Positions 49,639 through 58,854 of a stretch of 64,000 bases of DNA are shown in pieces (position 1 is the first letter of the stretch; every line of letters begins with the position of its first letter). A program made the translations under genes and the position numbers. The notes under the pieces are model-generated. The model was not told where the DNA came from, did no database searches, and saw only the letters and a list, made by a program, of their open reading frames with translations. This stretch comes from Gammaproteobacteria bacterium CG_4_10_14_0_2_um_filter_38_22 (GTDB lineage: Bacteria > Pseudomonadota > Gammaproteobacteria > Coxiellales > Coxiellaceae): NCBI GenBank assembly GCA_002793195.1, contig PFPT01000049.1, positions 22,731 to 86,730 on the forward strand, given 5' to 3'.

Positions 49639-51153
49639 ATGGCGACAAGCATGCGACCCTTTATCAAAACTGAAAATCTTTTTTTCAAAATTCATGCAAA
49701 AAGAAACGCGATAACAGCACGATATGAAATACCGACTGCGCCAGAAAGCCCGCTCGATGCACTTCATCAAAGTGAAGCAAATGCATTAAAAGCACTTCCT
49801 TTTGATGAGGATTACAGCAGTCTCAACATGTTTCTTTATGCTTTGCAAGAAAACGACAGAGAGCGATTTGATCGCATCCAAACTTTTTGGAACAACCTAC
49901 TAACAACTGAGCCAACCTCACCTTGGCAAAGCGCGTGCATTAATGGTTATCGACAATATCAAAAATACAATCCATCCGATAAAACAGATTTTACAACCTA
50001 TGTTATCACTATTATAAAATCATCTTTCCCTGATCATTACGCTCCCATCAGCTGTGAAGCAAGCTTTGCAGAGCGTCAATTTCCAAGCGCAGATGTGGCA
50101 GGCGGCAAAGATGAAAATGAGTTTGCACATTTTTTTCCAAATCAAAATAATACCGGCGGAATAATGGCATCGCATGTTCCACATCAATTTGGAGGTGATG
50201 AACATGATCGTAAAAAAATGCAATGCTTTCTGGAAATGTTATGGCGCCGCAATGTTACCGTGATTATTGCATTGGGCGGCAAACCAGATCGACTGAGTTA
50301 TCGTCAACATCAGCCTGAAAATGGACGGTTTCATGCAACAGAAACAAATCAGATGATTACACTCATGGATACGGAAAATAATGCTGAAAAAAAAATTCAC
50401 GCTATTGGTTTTTCAGTAGAAGATGCTTGTCCGCTCAATTTGAGCGATGACAATATTCACTGTTTTCTTAATGTGATTTATCCTGCTTATCAAAATGGCT
50501 GCGTACTTATTCATTGTGATTCAGGAGTGGGTCGAACAGGGATGCTCAATGCATTCATTCAACTCTATGAAAAATACAATACAGATCTTTTTTTTCAAGG
50601 TCAGTGTAACGGGTTATTGTATTTATTATTTCATGATTCAAAAAGAACAACCGATATTAAAACATTATGCGATGCTTTTTTTAGAATGGCTATTCGCGTA
50701 CTAAGCACACTCAGAAAAAAACGATTCTCAATTCAAACACACGAACAATTTACTCATCTTTTACCACAGTTTATAGTTTGTCTCGCAATCAAACATGAGC
50801 ATACACCATCTCAAATGAAAGAATTAAGAGCAATGCTCGCGGTGATCGAGAAATGTAATGGGAACACTCACCCACTTAATGATATTGGGATCACCGTAGA
50901 GGAAGAAGGTGAATCGGATTCTTCTTCAGTTGCCTCAACACCAGCGCAATCATTTCCTCGAAAATCGCTTTTAAGAAGAAATTCTTCAAGCAATTTAAGC
51001 GATCTAGATCCGGGATCACCTTCTTATAACAACAATAACCTATTTCCAAAAATGGGCTCACCCAGATCAGCTCGAACTGTGACATTACTACTTGATGAAG
51101 CCAAACCAAGTGCTTGTCCTACACAGTCCATTACAAAAATACCTTCCGGATAA
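49639..51153 (+). CDS. Protein-tyrosine-phosphatase-like protein (putative effector)
   Basis: 504 residues, no signal peptide. Residues about 135-385 follow the classical PTP order: SHVPHQFGGDEHDRKKMQCF and LEMLWRRNVTVIIALG (as in the xTQGP...FWxMxWExxVxxIVML region), the P-loop HCDSGVGRTG (Cys293, Arg299) and a Q-loop SIQTHEQF (Gln366). The loop that should read WPD reads CPL (264-266) when aligned without gaps from FLN back, so the general acid is missing or moved. The first 130 residues are unlike known domains. The tail (420-504) is Ser-rich with basic clusters (PRKSLLRRNSSS). A Dot/Icm-type secreted effector is inference from organism type. Confidence 0.75.
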   Translation: MATSMRPFIKTENLFFKIHAKRNAITARYEIPTAPESPLDALHQSEANALKALPFDEDYSSLNMFLYALQENDRERFDRIQTFWNNLLTTEPTSPWQSACINGYRQYQKYNPSDKTDFTTYVITIIKSSFPDHYAPISCEASFAERQFPSADVAGGKDENEFAHFFPNQNNTGGIMASHVPHQFGGDEHDRKKMQCFLEMLWRRNVTVIIALGGKPDRLSYRQHQPENGRFHATETNQMITLMDTENNAEKKIHAIGFSVEDACPLNLSDDNIHCFLNVIYPAYQNGCVLIHCDSGVGRTGMLNAFIQLYEKYNTDLFFQGQCNGLLYLLFHDSKRTTDIKTLCDAFFRMAIRVLSTLRKKRFSIQTHEQFTHLLPQFIVCLAIKHEHTPSQMKELRAMLAVIEKCNGNTHPLNDIGITVEEEGESDSSSVASTPAQSFPRKSLLRRNSSSNLSDLDPGSPSYNNNNLFPKMGSPRSARTVTLLLDEAKPSACPTQSITKIPSG

Positions 51154-51239
51154 ACACTACCGTAAAAAAATACGAGTATTTTCACATCCAAATGATCGCT
51201 ATGCTAAGTCCTGTCTTTAATAAAATTGAAAAGGTGCAC

Positions 51240-51707
51240 ATGAATAAATATATAGCGACAACTTGCCTGGCTTTCATTTTAACAACAGCGTACGCAAACT
51301 CCTCAAGCTTATCTCAACGATATACACACGCTCAGTTTATCTTCAAAAACACGACGCAACATGACCAACTCATCACCTTTTATGACATAGAAGGTAGCTG
51401 GCAACAACCACTCCCCGATCAACCCATTGTTTTAAAACCACTGGGTATATATAAAAATACATTAATCAGCGTGAAAAAAAATCACCATCTAGAAAATACA
51501 TTAAGCGCTGAAGTGTCACAACTGGATAATGCTCGCGATAATTATCTTATTTTTGGTGAAGAAACATTCAGTCAACGACATGAAGTTTCAGCGCATATTT
51601 TTGATGGCTTAGGTGATATGTTTGTTGATAGCGCAACCAATCATTGCGACGATAGCGCACCAAATGGTTACGCCCGTTGCCAGCTAATCATAGCTGATCA
51701 ATCCTAA
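51240..51707 (+). CDS. Unknown exported protein
   Basis: 155 residues from ATG 51,240 (AAGGTG in front), signal peptide to TAYA-NSS. The mature part is beta-rich, with two Cys near the end (HCDDSAPNGYARC) fit for a disulfide. 87 bp downstream of the PTP-like gene on the same strand. No family recognised. Confidence 0.6.
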   Translation: MNKYIATTCLAFILTTAYANSSSLSQRYTHAQFIFKNTTQHDQLITFYDIEGSWQQPLPDQPIVLKPLGIYKNTLISVKKNHHLENTLSAEVSQLDNARDNYLIFGEETFSQRHEVSAHIFDGLGDMFVDSATNHCDDSAPNGYARCQLIIADQS

Positions 51708-51737
51708 CAATCCGCCGTGAAAAATAAAAAATGAATG

Positions 51738-53591
51738 CTACATTTCAAAAGACATAGCAGGTTCACTAAGTGTTATTTCAGCTGGAATAAAATATCCCTT
51801 CACGGCTTGCTTAATTTTATCCAAAAATACATCCTGTAGATCAGAACCAGTTTCAATTTGAATGTTGGCAATCATTTTTTCGTCATGGCCATATTGTATT
51901 CTAACATCAAAAACAAAATGCGTTTCTGCAGACAATCGATTGAGTATGGTTGAGTAAAACGCAACGGCATTTCTTTCTCGAAGAATGGGTTTCATTACTT
52001 TTGCAATACCATTTAAAGGAAAGACAGACTCAATGATAATGCTGACCGGCGCTATCGCTGAATCAATATTGTCATGCGCCCACTGCTGTAGCTCAGAAAT
52101 CATTAATGCACAATTGGGTTTTGCCGTAACATAAAGCACTGGCACTTCACCATACTGCAAATCTGGTTGTCCAATAACAGCTGCTCTAGCTACCTTCGGA
52201 TGTTTTTCAAATTCGTGCTCAAGCGCTAAAGAAGAAATCATCCTGGCGTTTTTACAAATGACATCAGCGGTACGATCAAAAAACCAAAAAACATTTTCTG
52301 CATCTTGATAGACGAGATCACCTGTTTTAAACCAACCATCTTGCGTAAACGCCTTTGATGATCCAGATTGATATCCTTGCGTGAGATTCGGCCCAAAAAT
52401 CCATAATTCCCCTACTTCATTCGGCGCGCACTCACCACCATCTACATTCACCACCTTCAGCTGTGTGTACGGCAAACGCAATCCCATCGAACTGAAATGC
52501 ACATGCTCGGGCGGATTAAAAGTGGTCATAACGGTTTCTGATGACCCATAAATATCAGCAACCTGAATACCGAATCGTTTATATTGTTCAGATTCTTCAG
52601 GTGACAGCGCCGTACCAGAAATGGCAAGACGCAATGTGCTTTTTTCAATACCGGGAATATGTAAAAGTTGGCTATACATAAAATTTAACGCAGCAGTAAC
52701 CGTGACATGATATCGCTTCACGATATTCCAAAAATTTTCAACAACACCTTGTCTCATCCATCCCATCGGACTCATCATGACCGTCGTTGCACCACACATA
52801 AACGGCACAAGTCCGCCTACCATTGGCGCGCCTACGTGAAAAAAAGGCAACCCAACAGCGACCATATCATTTTCTTGATAACCCAAACACGTGCCTATTG
52901 CCCATGCAACATACACTTGCTGACGTTGCGTTAAACGCACCAATTTGGGATGAGGCGATGTGGTTGCACTAGTATGAAAATACGCACACACTGCTTCAGG
53001 CGAGCAATCGCGTTGTGTAAAATCTAAAGATTGCGTAGCCATTTGTGTATCAAAATCATCAATACCATTCGCTTGATTTGGTCTTCCGCCAATCACCAGT
53101 ATCGTTTTTAATTCAGGATATAATTCACGTGCTTTTAAAACGTTTTGCCACATAGGTCCCGGTATAAATTCACCTACGGTCACCAATGTTTTGCTATTTG
53201 TTTTTCGCAATAGCGTAGCAATTTGTTCAGGTGATAAATCAGGACGCAACGGATTAGCAATACCCACTGCTTGTGCACCCCATAATGCAAAATGCGTTTG
53301 CGGCAAATTAGGCAATAAAATCGATACAACATCCCCGTTGCTTGCTTGCAAAGATGCAAATAAATTGGCTGCTTGATTCACGCGATTGAGCAAATCTTGG
53401 TAAGAAAATGTAATTGGCGCTTCAATGGCATCGCCAGTGGGTAAAAAATGAATCGCGGGTTTTCTACCCCACGTTTTTGCAGCATACCTGATAACATCAT
53501 ACGTTGTATTAAATATCAGACGTTGATCCAACGGTATCTTTTCAAGTGCTGCAATATCATTCAGATTTTTGGGTGGCTGAGCAAATCTCAT
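51738..53591 (-). CDS. AMP-dependent acyl-CoA synthetase-like protein
   Basis: 617 residues from ATG 53,591, preceded by AAGGA. ANL superfamily: the A5-type IYGSSETVMTTF, A7 WFKTGDLV and C-terminal NGIAKVMKPIL (catalytic Lys) are clear. The ATP P-loop normally TSGTTGxPK is TSATTSPHPK (about 207-216), so both glycines are replaced; RxxD before the hinge reads RTADVI. Reduced or altered adenylation is possible. The substrate is unknown. It has its own promoter region and is convergent to the exported protein gene. Confidence 0.82.
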   Translation of the reverse strand: MRFAQPPKNLNDIAALEKIPLDQRLIFNTTYDVIRYAAKTWGRKPAIHFLPTGDAIEAPITFSYQDLLNRVNQAANLFASLQASNGDVVSILLPNLPQTHFALWGAQAVGIANPLRPDLSPEQIATLLRKTNSKTLVTVGEFIPGPMWQNVLKARELYPELKTILVIGGRPNQANGIDDFDTQMATQSLDFTQRDCSPEAVCAYFHTSATTSPHPKLVRLTQRQQVYVAWAIGTCLGYQENDMVAVGLPFFHVGAPMVGGLVPFMCGATTVMMSPMGWMRQGVVENFWNIVKRYHVTVTAALNFMYSQLLHIPGIEKSTLRLAISGTALSPEESEQYKRFGIQVADIYGSSETVMTTFNPPEHVHFSSMGLRLPYTQLKVVNVDGGECAPNEVGELWIFGPNLTQGYQSGSSKAFTQDGWFKTGDLVYQDAENVFWFFDRTADVICKNARMISSLALEHEFEKHPKVARAAVIGQPDLQYGEVPVLYVTAKPNCALMISELQQWAHDNIDSAIAPVSIIIESVFPLNGIAKVMKPILRERNAVAFYSTILNRLSAETHFVFDVRIQYGHDEKMIANIQIETGSDLQDVFLDKIKQAVKGYFIPAEITLSEPAMSFEM

Positions 53592-53716
53592 GATCAATCC
53601 TTGTTAATTTAAAATGCCAATAATGGCACTCTAACCCAACACGGCATTTGATGACAATCGATAGCAGTCAGAAAATACAATCAATCCAACTGCGAACAAC
53701 CTCTTAAAATAGCTGG

Positions 53717-54379
53717 CTAACAACAGCAAAATGTTTTTTCAATTTCGGGTTTTGGAACAGGCAATCCTAACTCTATAGCTTTTTTCAAACAAATCGGATT
53801 TTCTTTAAAAAAACTTTCTAGCATGGTGGCTTCAACCAAAGGTTCAAGCTCTTGAGATTTTTTTGGATGAGGCTGCCAAGCACAAACTAATAAATCAAAA
53901 ATTTGAGCCCAAGCCACTTCAATCGCAATCGCTTCGATTGGTCCTGTAACACATCCACCATCTCTACCTGTTCCTGCTTCTTTTATATTTTCTTTAATTT
54001 GCTTTTTTAAGGCATCTATTAAAACAGATAAGGCAACACGGCCATTTACATCTGCAATGCGACGAAAGACAGCAATGCGCTCTTCATTGATACTGCCATC
54101 ACGATTGAAAATTCGAAATGTACCTTCGTGCAAGTTAGGTCCAAAATCTGTTCTTCCTGTTTTTCCACTAAAAACAGTTTCACCCACAGGGCAGTGCTTG
54201 CCAACAAAGGTGTTATTAAAAAAGTTCACTGCTTGGCCAACAACACTGAAACACTTTTTTCCACAATGCTTTTCAACTGTTTGATCAATTGATGCGGACG
54301 AAGTGACAATACTGCCATCTTTTTTTTGTCTACCAAAAGCCAACGCATGCTGTTCCAGCGAATTGAGTGATCTTGTCAT
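53717..54379 (-). CDS. Unknown protein ending in three cysteines
   Basis: 220 residues with AAGGAG before the ATG, no signal peptide. Cys-rich N-terminal third (KHCGKKCFSV, KHCPVG), a conserved-looking FRIFNRDGSINEERIAVFRRI, a helical C-terminal half, and the last residues EKTFCCC. A terminal Cys pair or triplet is what eukaryotic Rab-type prenyl transferases or palmitoyl transferases modify, so host lipidation of a secreted protein is possible (inference). No family recognised. Confidence 0.55.
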   Translation of the reverse strand: MTRSLNSLEQHALAFGRQKKDGSIVTSSASIDQTVEKHCGKKCFSVVGQAVNFFNNTFVGKHCPVGETVFSGKTGRTDFGPNLHEGTFRIFNRDGSINEERIAVFRRIADVNGRVALSVLIDALKKQIKENIKEAGTGRDGGCVTGPIEAIAIEVAWAQIFDLLVCAWQPHPKKSQELEPLVEATMLESFFKENPICLKKAIELGLPVPKPEIEKTFCCC

Positions 54380-54626
54380 GATTACATTCTCCTTTTTTAT
54401 GCATCCTTATTCCTTCATCCAGTTTAATCTGTTAAATACCCCCCTTCAATAAAAAAACACCCCCATTCGTTTTATAATCATTATTAAAAATAGCTATTTT
54501 TTTCTTTTTAACGGTAAAATAAATACTCGATTCTGATTTACAGCTTGCCGATACGTTAGGGTCAGGACCTATGCTATATTACAATGGGTTTGTCGCTCTC
54601 AGAAAATAATAAAAAGGATTTTTACG

Positions 54627-55295
54627 ATGAGAAAATATATTGTTTTTTTACTGTCTTGTATTTTTTTAATGGCAATCTCTAATGCTACCTACGCAATATT
54701 GCCACTCACACCCGATAACGTACTCAACAAATTAATAAAAGGGAATACACAATTTGTGCAAAATCATTCTGAAAAAATAAACTATTTAAAACAAGCCAAA
54801 TTATCTCAAAAGAGTCAACACCCCATTGCCATGGTGATCAGCTGTATTGATGCGCGCGTGCCATCCGATATTATTTTTAATCAACATGTAGGGAATATTT
54901 TTGTAACACGGATTGCAGCTAATGTGATCAATAAAGATGTATTGGCTGGTTTAGAATATGCAACACAAGTCGTTGGTGCTAAATTAATCGTCGTACTGGG
55001 ACACGATGACTGCGGCGCTGTAAAAGGCGCTTGTCGCAATGTCAAACTGGGGAATTTAACGCAACTACTCAACAAAGTTCAACCTGCAATTCAACAAGCA
55101 ACGCAGCATTTTGGGAAAAAAGAATGTGATCATGAAAAATTCATTAATTGGGCAGCAAAAGACAATGTACGTCATGTGGTTGCCATGATACCTCAACAAA
55201 GCATAGTGATACAAAAATTAATACAATCTGGAAAAGTAAAAGTAATCGGTGCTATGTATCATTTAAAAACCGGCAAAGTTACTTTTTTTAACTGA
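54627..55295 (+). CDS. Exported beta-class carbonic anhydrase
   Basis: 222 residues with a signal peptide (hydrophobic 6-22, TYA). Zinc ligands in SCIDARVPSD (Cys near 72, Asp-Arg dyad) and GHDDCGAVKGAC (His and Cys near 123-126), plus GNIFVTRIAANVI. Interconverts CO2 and bicarbonate; export to the periplasm is less common than cytoplasmic beta-CA. AAAAAGGA precedes the ATG. An AT-rich gap of 247 bp lies upstream with a possible -35 TTGCCG at 54,545. Confidence 0.9.
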   Translation: MRKYIVFLLSCIFLMAISNATYAILPLTPDNVLNKLIKGNTQFVQNHSEKINYLKQAKLSQKSQHPIAMVISCIDARVPSDIIFNQHVGNIFVTRIAANVINKDVLAGLEYATQVVGAKLIVVLGHDDCGAVKGACRNVKLGNLTQLLNKVQPAIQQATQHFGKKECDHEKFINWAAKDNVRHVVAMIPQQSIVIQKLIQSGKVKVIGAMYHLKTGKVTFFN

Positions 55296-55389
55296 TTACA
55301 AAATTAATTTTTTTATCAAGCAGGATATCAAGCTCAATGCTTTTTATCGTCGCCTTTAAAAAAACATTGTATCGCTTCAGGAGAAAAAA

Positions 55390-56604
55390 GTGGGGAAAAC
55401 ACAACCAACAAATCGATCTTTATTTAGAATGGTTGGGCGTCAACCACAGCTATTTTCATTAATGCTGCTCAGCGCTTTTGCTGCAATGGGTGCGATTGTA
55501 ATGACTCCTGCGTTACCCAGTATCGCATCTCATTTTGGCACACGCATTGGAACAACTCAGTTATCGGTAACCAGTTTTTTGTGGGGCTATGCATTTGGAC
55601 AACTGATTTATGGTCCATTGGCCAATCGATTTGGTCGTAAATTTGCGTTGCATACGGGAATTTTTATTGCCACATTGGGCACCATTTTTAGTTTATTGTC
55701 TTCCCCCATCGAATCCTTTTCTTTGTTAATTTTTGGCCGATTTATTGAAGCAGTCGGTGCAAGCAGCGGTTTGGCCATCAGCTTTACTATCATCAATGAT
55801 TTTTATTTTGAAAAAGAAGCCCGCAAAATTTTAGGCGCATTAATGCTTGCCTTTGCAATAGTGCCTGGCATTGCAACTGCTGTGGGTGGCGTACTAGTGC
55901 AATACTTTAACTGGAATGCATGCTTTTATTTTTTATTATTTTACGGCCTTTTTTTATTTTATTTAGCGCACTTGCTTCCTGAAACACTGCGCGAAAAAGA
56001 TTTCAATGCCATGCATCATCGATACATTCTTGAAAGATATAAATCAAAATTTATGAATAAGAAATTAATTGGCTATGCAATGATAGCGGGGTTTTCTGGT
56101 GCTTGCACCTATGTTTTTGGCGCAGAAGGCCCGTTTATTGGTATTCACATGTTGAAATTTCAACCTGCTATTTATGGGATGTTAGGATTACTCCCTTATT
56201 TCGGTACTTTTTTAGGTAGCATTATGGCCATGTTTGTATCAGCACATGATGAAAAACTCATTTTATTGATTTCATTTTCATTAGAATTTATTGCTGCGCT
56301 CTTGATGTTTTTCTTATTTCTTTTAAACACGGTTTCTCTTTGGACGATGCTGATTCCAATGGGCTTATTTTCGGTGGGTCATGCCATGTTATGCGCTACA
56401 GCCATCTCTCTTTCAACGCGACAAGATAACGACAAAGCCAATACTTCTGCTGTCAGTAGTTTCACAATGATGTGTATGCCTGTTTTAATGACATTTGTTT
56501 TAAGCGTTTTTCACGCTGCTAATGCAATTATTATGCCCTCTATTTTTTTAGTCTCTTTGATGCTGATGGGATTAACATATTTTTATATGATAAAAGATAC
56601 TTAA
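55390..56604 (+). CDS. MFS multidrug exporter, Bcr/CflA type
   Basis: 404 residues, twelve predicted helices, starting at GTG with AGGAG upstream. MTPALPSIASHFG, GYAFGQLIYGPLANRFGRKFAL (motif A) and RFIEAVGASSGLAIS (motif C region) fit the DHA1 Bcr/CflA group. Substrate unknown. Confidence 0.85.
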   Translation: MGKTQPTNRSLFRMVGRQPQLFSLMLLSAFAAMGAIVMTPALPSIASHFGTRIGTTQLSVTSFLWGYAFGQLIYGPLANRFGRKFALHTGIFIATLGTIFSLLSSPIESFSLLIFGRFIEAVGASSGLAISFTIINDFYFEKEARKILGALMLAFAIVPGIATAVGGVLVQYFNWNACFYFLLFYGLFLFYLAHLLPETLREKDFNAMHHRYILERYKSKFMNKKLIGYAMIAGFSGACTYVFGAEGPFIGIHMLKFQPAIYGMLGLLPYFGTFLGSIMAMFVSAHDEKLILLISFSLEFIAALLMFFLFLLNTVSLWTMLIPMGLFSVGHAMLCATAISLSTRQDNDKANTSAVSSFTMMCMPVLMTFVLSVFHAANAIIMPSIFLVSLMLMGLTYFYMIKDT

Positions 56605-56713
56605 AAAATCAAGCTGGCAAACCTAACCTATTGCATTTTAAGTTGCGTCATTTTTTTTGCTCATGAGCTTAATTAAATCGCAGCATTATCTGGCTAACAA
56701 TTAATTTTTATTC

Positions 56714-57424
56714 CTAATGCCCATCTCTCGTTGACAAGCTATTCAACTTTTCTCGACAAAATCGCCATGTCGGTAAAAACTGATCCATTAAAGAAACAAA
56801 TCGTTTATTATGTGATGGCTCGAGTAAATGCGTCAGTTCATGCACAAGCACATATTCAAGACATTCAGGTGGTTTTTTTACAAGCGCTAAATTAAGTCGA
56901 ATTGAGCGAGACATTGGCGAACAACTACCCCACTTCGTTTTCATTTTACGTATTGTAAATGCTGTCACTAACACATTCATTTTTTTCTGCCATGGCGTGA
57001 TTAACGCGCTGACTTTCTCTTTTAATTGCTGACGATACCAATCATCCAGTACTGCTTGCTTTTTTTCTTTATCAGCACCAGGACGGACATAAATTAATAT
57101 CTTTGAATGGGATAATATTACTTCTGGCGCTGCTTGCCGTTCAATTATTTTTAACAAATAAAGCGTACCATTAAAATAATGACTTTCATCATCTACATAT
57201 TCTTTCGCCACTTCATGTTGTTGCGAACGTATTTTATTTTGCTGCGCTTTTATCCACCCTAATTTTGAAATGATAAATAATTGAATATTTTTAATTGTTA
57301 TTTTTTTCGGAACGAAAATTTTCACACACCCCATTGGCGGATAGACGCCCAAACGAATCCATTTAATATGCTTCCAAGTAATTTGAACATTAATGTCATC
57401 GAATTGTAAATTCATAGATCGCAT
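56714..57424 (-). CDS. YgjP-like metallopeptidase (DUF45)
   Basis: 236 residues. Zinc motif HELTHLLEPSHNKRF (HExxH with third His) near the C-terminus, KTKWGSCSPMSRSIRLNLAL before it. Proteins of this family are predicted metal-dependent hydrolases, often next to restriction systems. ATG at 57,415 is an alternative start. Confidence 0.85.
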   Translation of the reverse strand: MRSMNLQFDDINVQITWKHIKWIRLGVYPPMGCVKIFVPKKITIKNIQLFIISKLGWIKAQQNKIRSQQHEVAKEYVDDESHYFNGTLYLLKIIERQAAPEVILSHSKILIYVRPGADKEKKQAVLDDWYRQQLKEKVSALITPWQKKMNVLVTAFTIRKMKTKWGSCSPMSRSIRLNLALVKKPPECLEYVLVHELTHLLEPSHNKRFVSLMDQFLPTWRFCREKLNSLSTRDGH

Positions 57425-57566
57425 TCACTTTATTGCACTCTAATGTAATGAACCATCTCACCCATTTAATATTTACATTAGGGAATTTTTAAAATTGGAT
57501 GAGGGTTCATTATGTTAGAATTAAATCTTTCTATCCACAGAAACAATGCGTCACAACGGAGACTGA

Positions 57567-57921
57567 TCAAAATAAATAATCAGCACTTAACTTAAATAAA
57601 TTGGCATGCAAATTCGCGGCAGTATGAAGTAGGCTGCCAGTGTTAGCTGGGCAAGCTCCATCCGCAATACAAACTACATTACCCTGCGCATTAACATTGC
57701 CAAAGTTAACATAGAGATATTCGCCGCCAATAAGCCAATGTGTATTTCTGAATATTTTGAACCCCGCTCCAAGCGCCACCGCCATAACCTCCAATAAAAA
57801 AGCCGGTCCAGGGTGTTGCTGTATTTTGCGTATTACTGAAAATATTTTGAGAGAATAGTAGCAGCGTGAGATTACATAATAAAAAAATAGGCTTCTTACA
57901 AGATGCGCGTCCTTTGAGCAT
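57567..57921 (-). pseudogene. Collapsed outer-membrane barrel gene
   Basis: Starts at 57,921 with AGGAAG in front, a signal peptide and the barrel opening TPWTGFFIGGYGGGAW, then runs out of frame to a stop near 57,709. In another frame of the same stretch the sequence continues as the end of a barrel (GAGFKIFRNTHWLIGGEYLYVNFGN to LFKLSADYLF at 57,567). N- and C-terminal pieces of a protein of about 230 residues now lie side by side, so most of the middle is deleted and the frame is broken. Same general type as the barrel at 43.8 kb. Confidence 0.75.
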
Positions 57922-58150
57922 ATTATAATTCTTCCTGTTTTTTATGAAGCATAGCATCCTTACACACCGCAATTCTGAAAACTGAAATAATTGAATAGAC
58001 CAACTAGCATAAACCACTACACATTGAACGCAATTATGCTGCTATAAATTAAGCAGCATTAGAAAAAAAGCGTTTTTTGGAAACACCATCACGATTTTTT
58101 GTCAGCATAAAATCAATTGACATATAGAACCATCAGCGACGCTTAACGTC

Positions 58151-58177
58151 AAAATGCGCCTAAGAATGGCGCATTTT
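58151..58177 (-). terminator. Predicted terminator after the cysteine-rich exported protein gene
   Basis: Perfect 10-bp stem AAAATGCGCC (58,151-58,160) / GGCGCATTTT (58,168-58,177) with a 7-nt loop, 20 bp after the stop codon at 58,197. On the minus strand the stem ends in TTTT. The stem is short of a long T-run. Confidence 0.6.
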
Positions 58178-58196
58178 GGAGGAACAACACAAAAAC

Positions 58197-58733
58197 TTAT
58201 TCTTGCGTTACTTTACAGCTTGATGTGAGTGCACCAGGCGTCCAACTCAGTTGCACTTCTTCAGTACCTGCATATTGTACTTTGTCAGTAGCTTGAAGCT
58301 GGCATTTTCCACTAGCATAGTTTATTTGGCCGACGTGTTTTAAATGCAACATAGCCCAACCAGTTTCACAATAAAAACCATTTTTCTGATTCATTTTTTT
58401 CAAATAATCCGCATCAGCTTGACAGACTTTAACAACTTGTTGTGGTTGTTTTTGAGCATATTCTTTTAAAGAATTTGCCCTGACGCAAGTATTGCTCATC
58501 TCACCACCTACCCACATGAAAGTCTTTGTATTGGTTTTAGCCTGACAAATTGAACCAAATGATTCGACATCTCTCAAAGCCGGTGTCTCATTAGTTTTAA
58601 CGCAATAGGATTGACCCCCACCAAAAGAGCCATGCCCCGTACCTTGAATCCATGTAACATCTTCTTGGCATCTGTCAGCAGCAAATGTGAGAGATGAGGC
58701 CAGTAGTAATAAAGCAGTTAAACTTGATTTCAT
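58197..58733 (-). CDS. Cysteine-rich exported protein, unknown
   Basis: 178 residues from ATG 58,733 (AGGAG before). Signal peptide (SSLTALLLLASSLTFA-ADR). The mature part has about eight cysteines in spaced positions (DRCQED, QSYCVKT, SICQAK, NTCVRA, KVCQAD, FYCETG, GKCQLQ, SSCKVT), suggesting four disulfides in the periplasm or outside. No family recognised. Confidence 0.65.
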   Translation of the reverse strand: MKSSLTALLLLASSLTFAADRCQEDVTWIQGTGHGSFGGGQSYCVKTNETPALRDVESFGSICQAKTNTKTFMWVGGEMSNTCVRANSLKEYAQKQPQQVVKVCQADADYLKKMNQKNGFYCETGWAMLHLKHVGQINYASGKCQLQATDKVQYAGTEEVQLSWTPGALTSSCKVTQE

Positions 58734-58854
58734 CATAATTAGGCGCTCCTAAAAATTATTTTTTTGTACACCTGAATACGATTATAGTATAGATTTTTTA
58801 AACTGCTTGAGATTAGCGTAAAGCGGCCAATCATTAGACGAGATAAGCCCCAAC

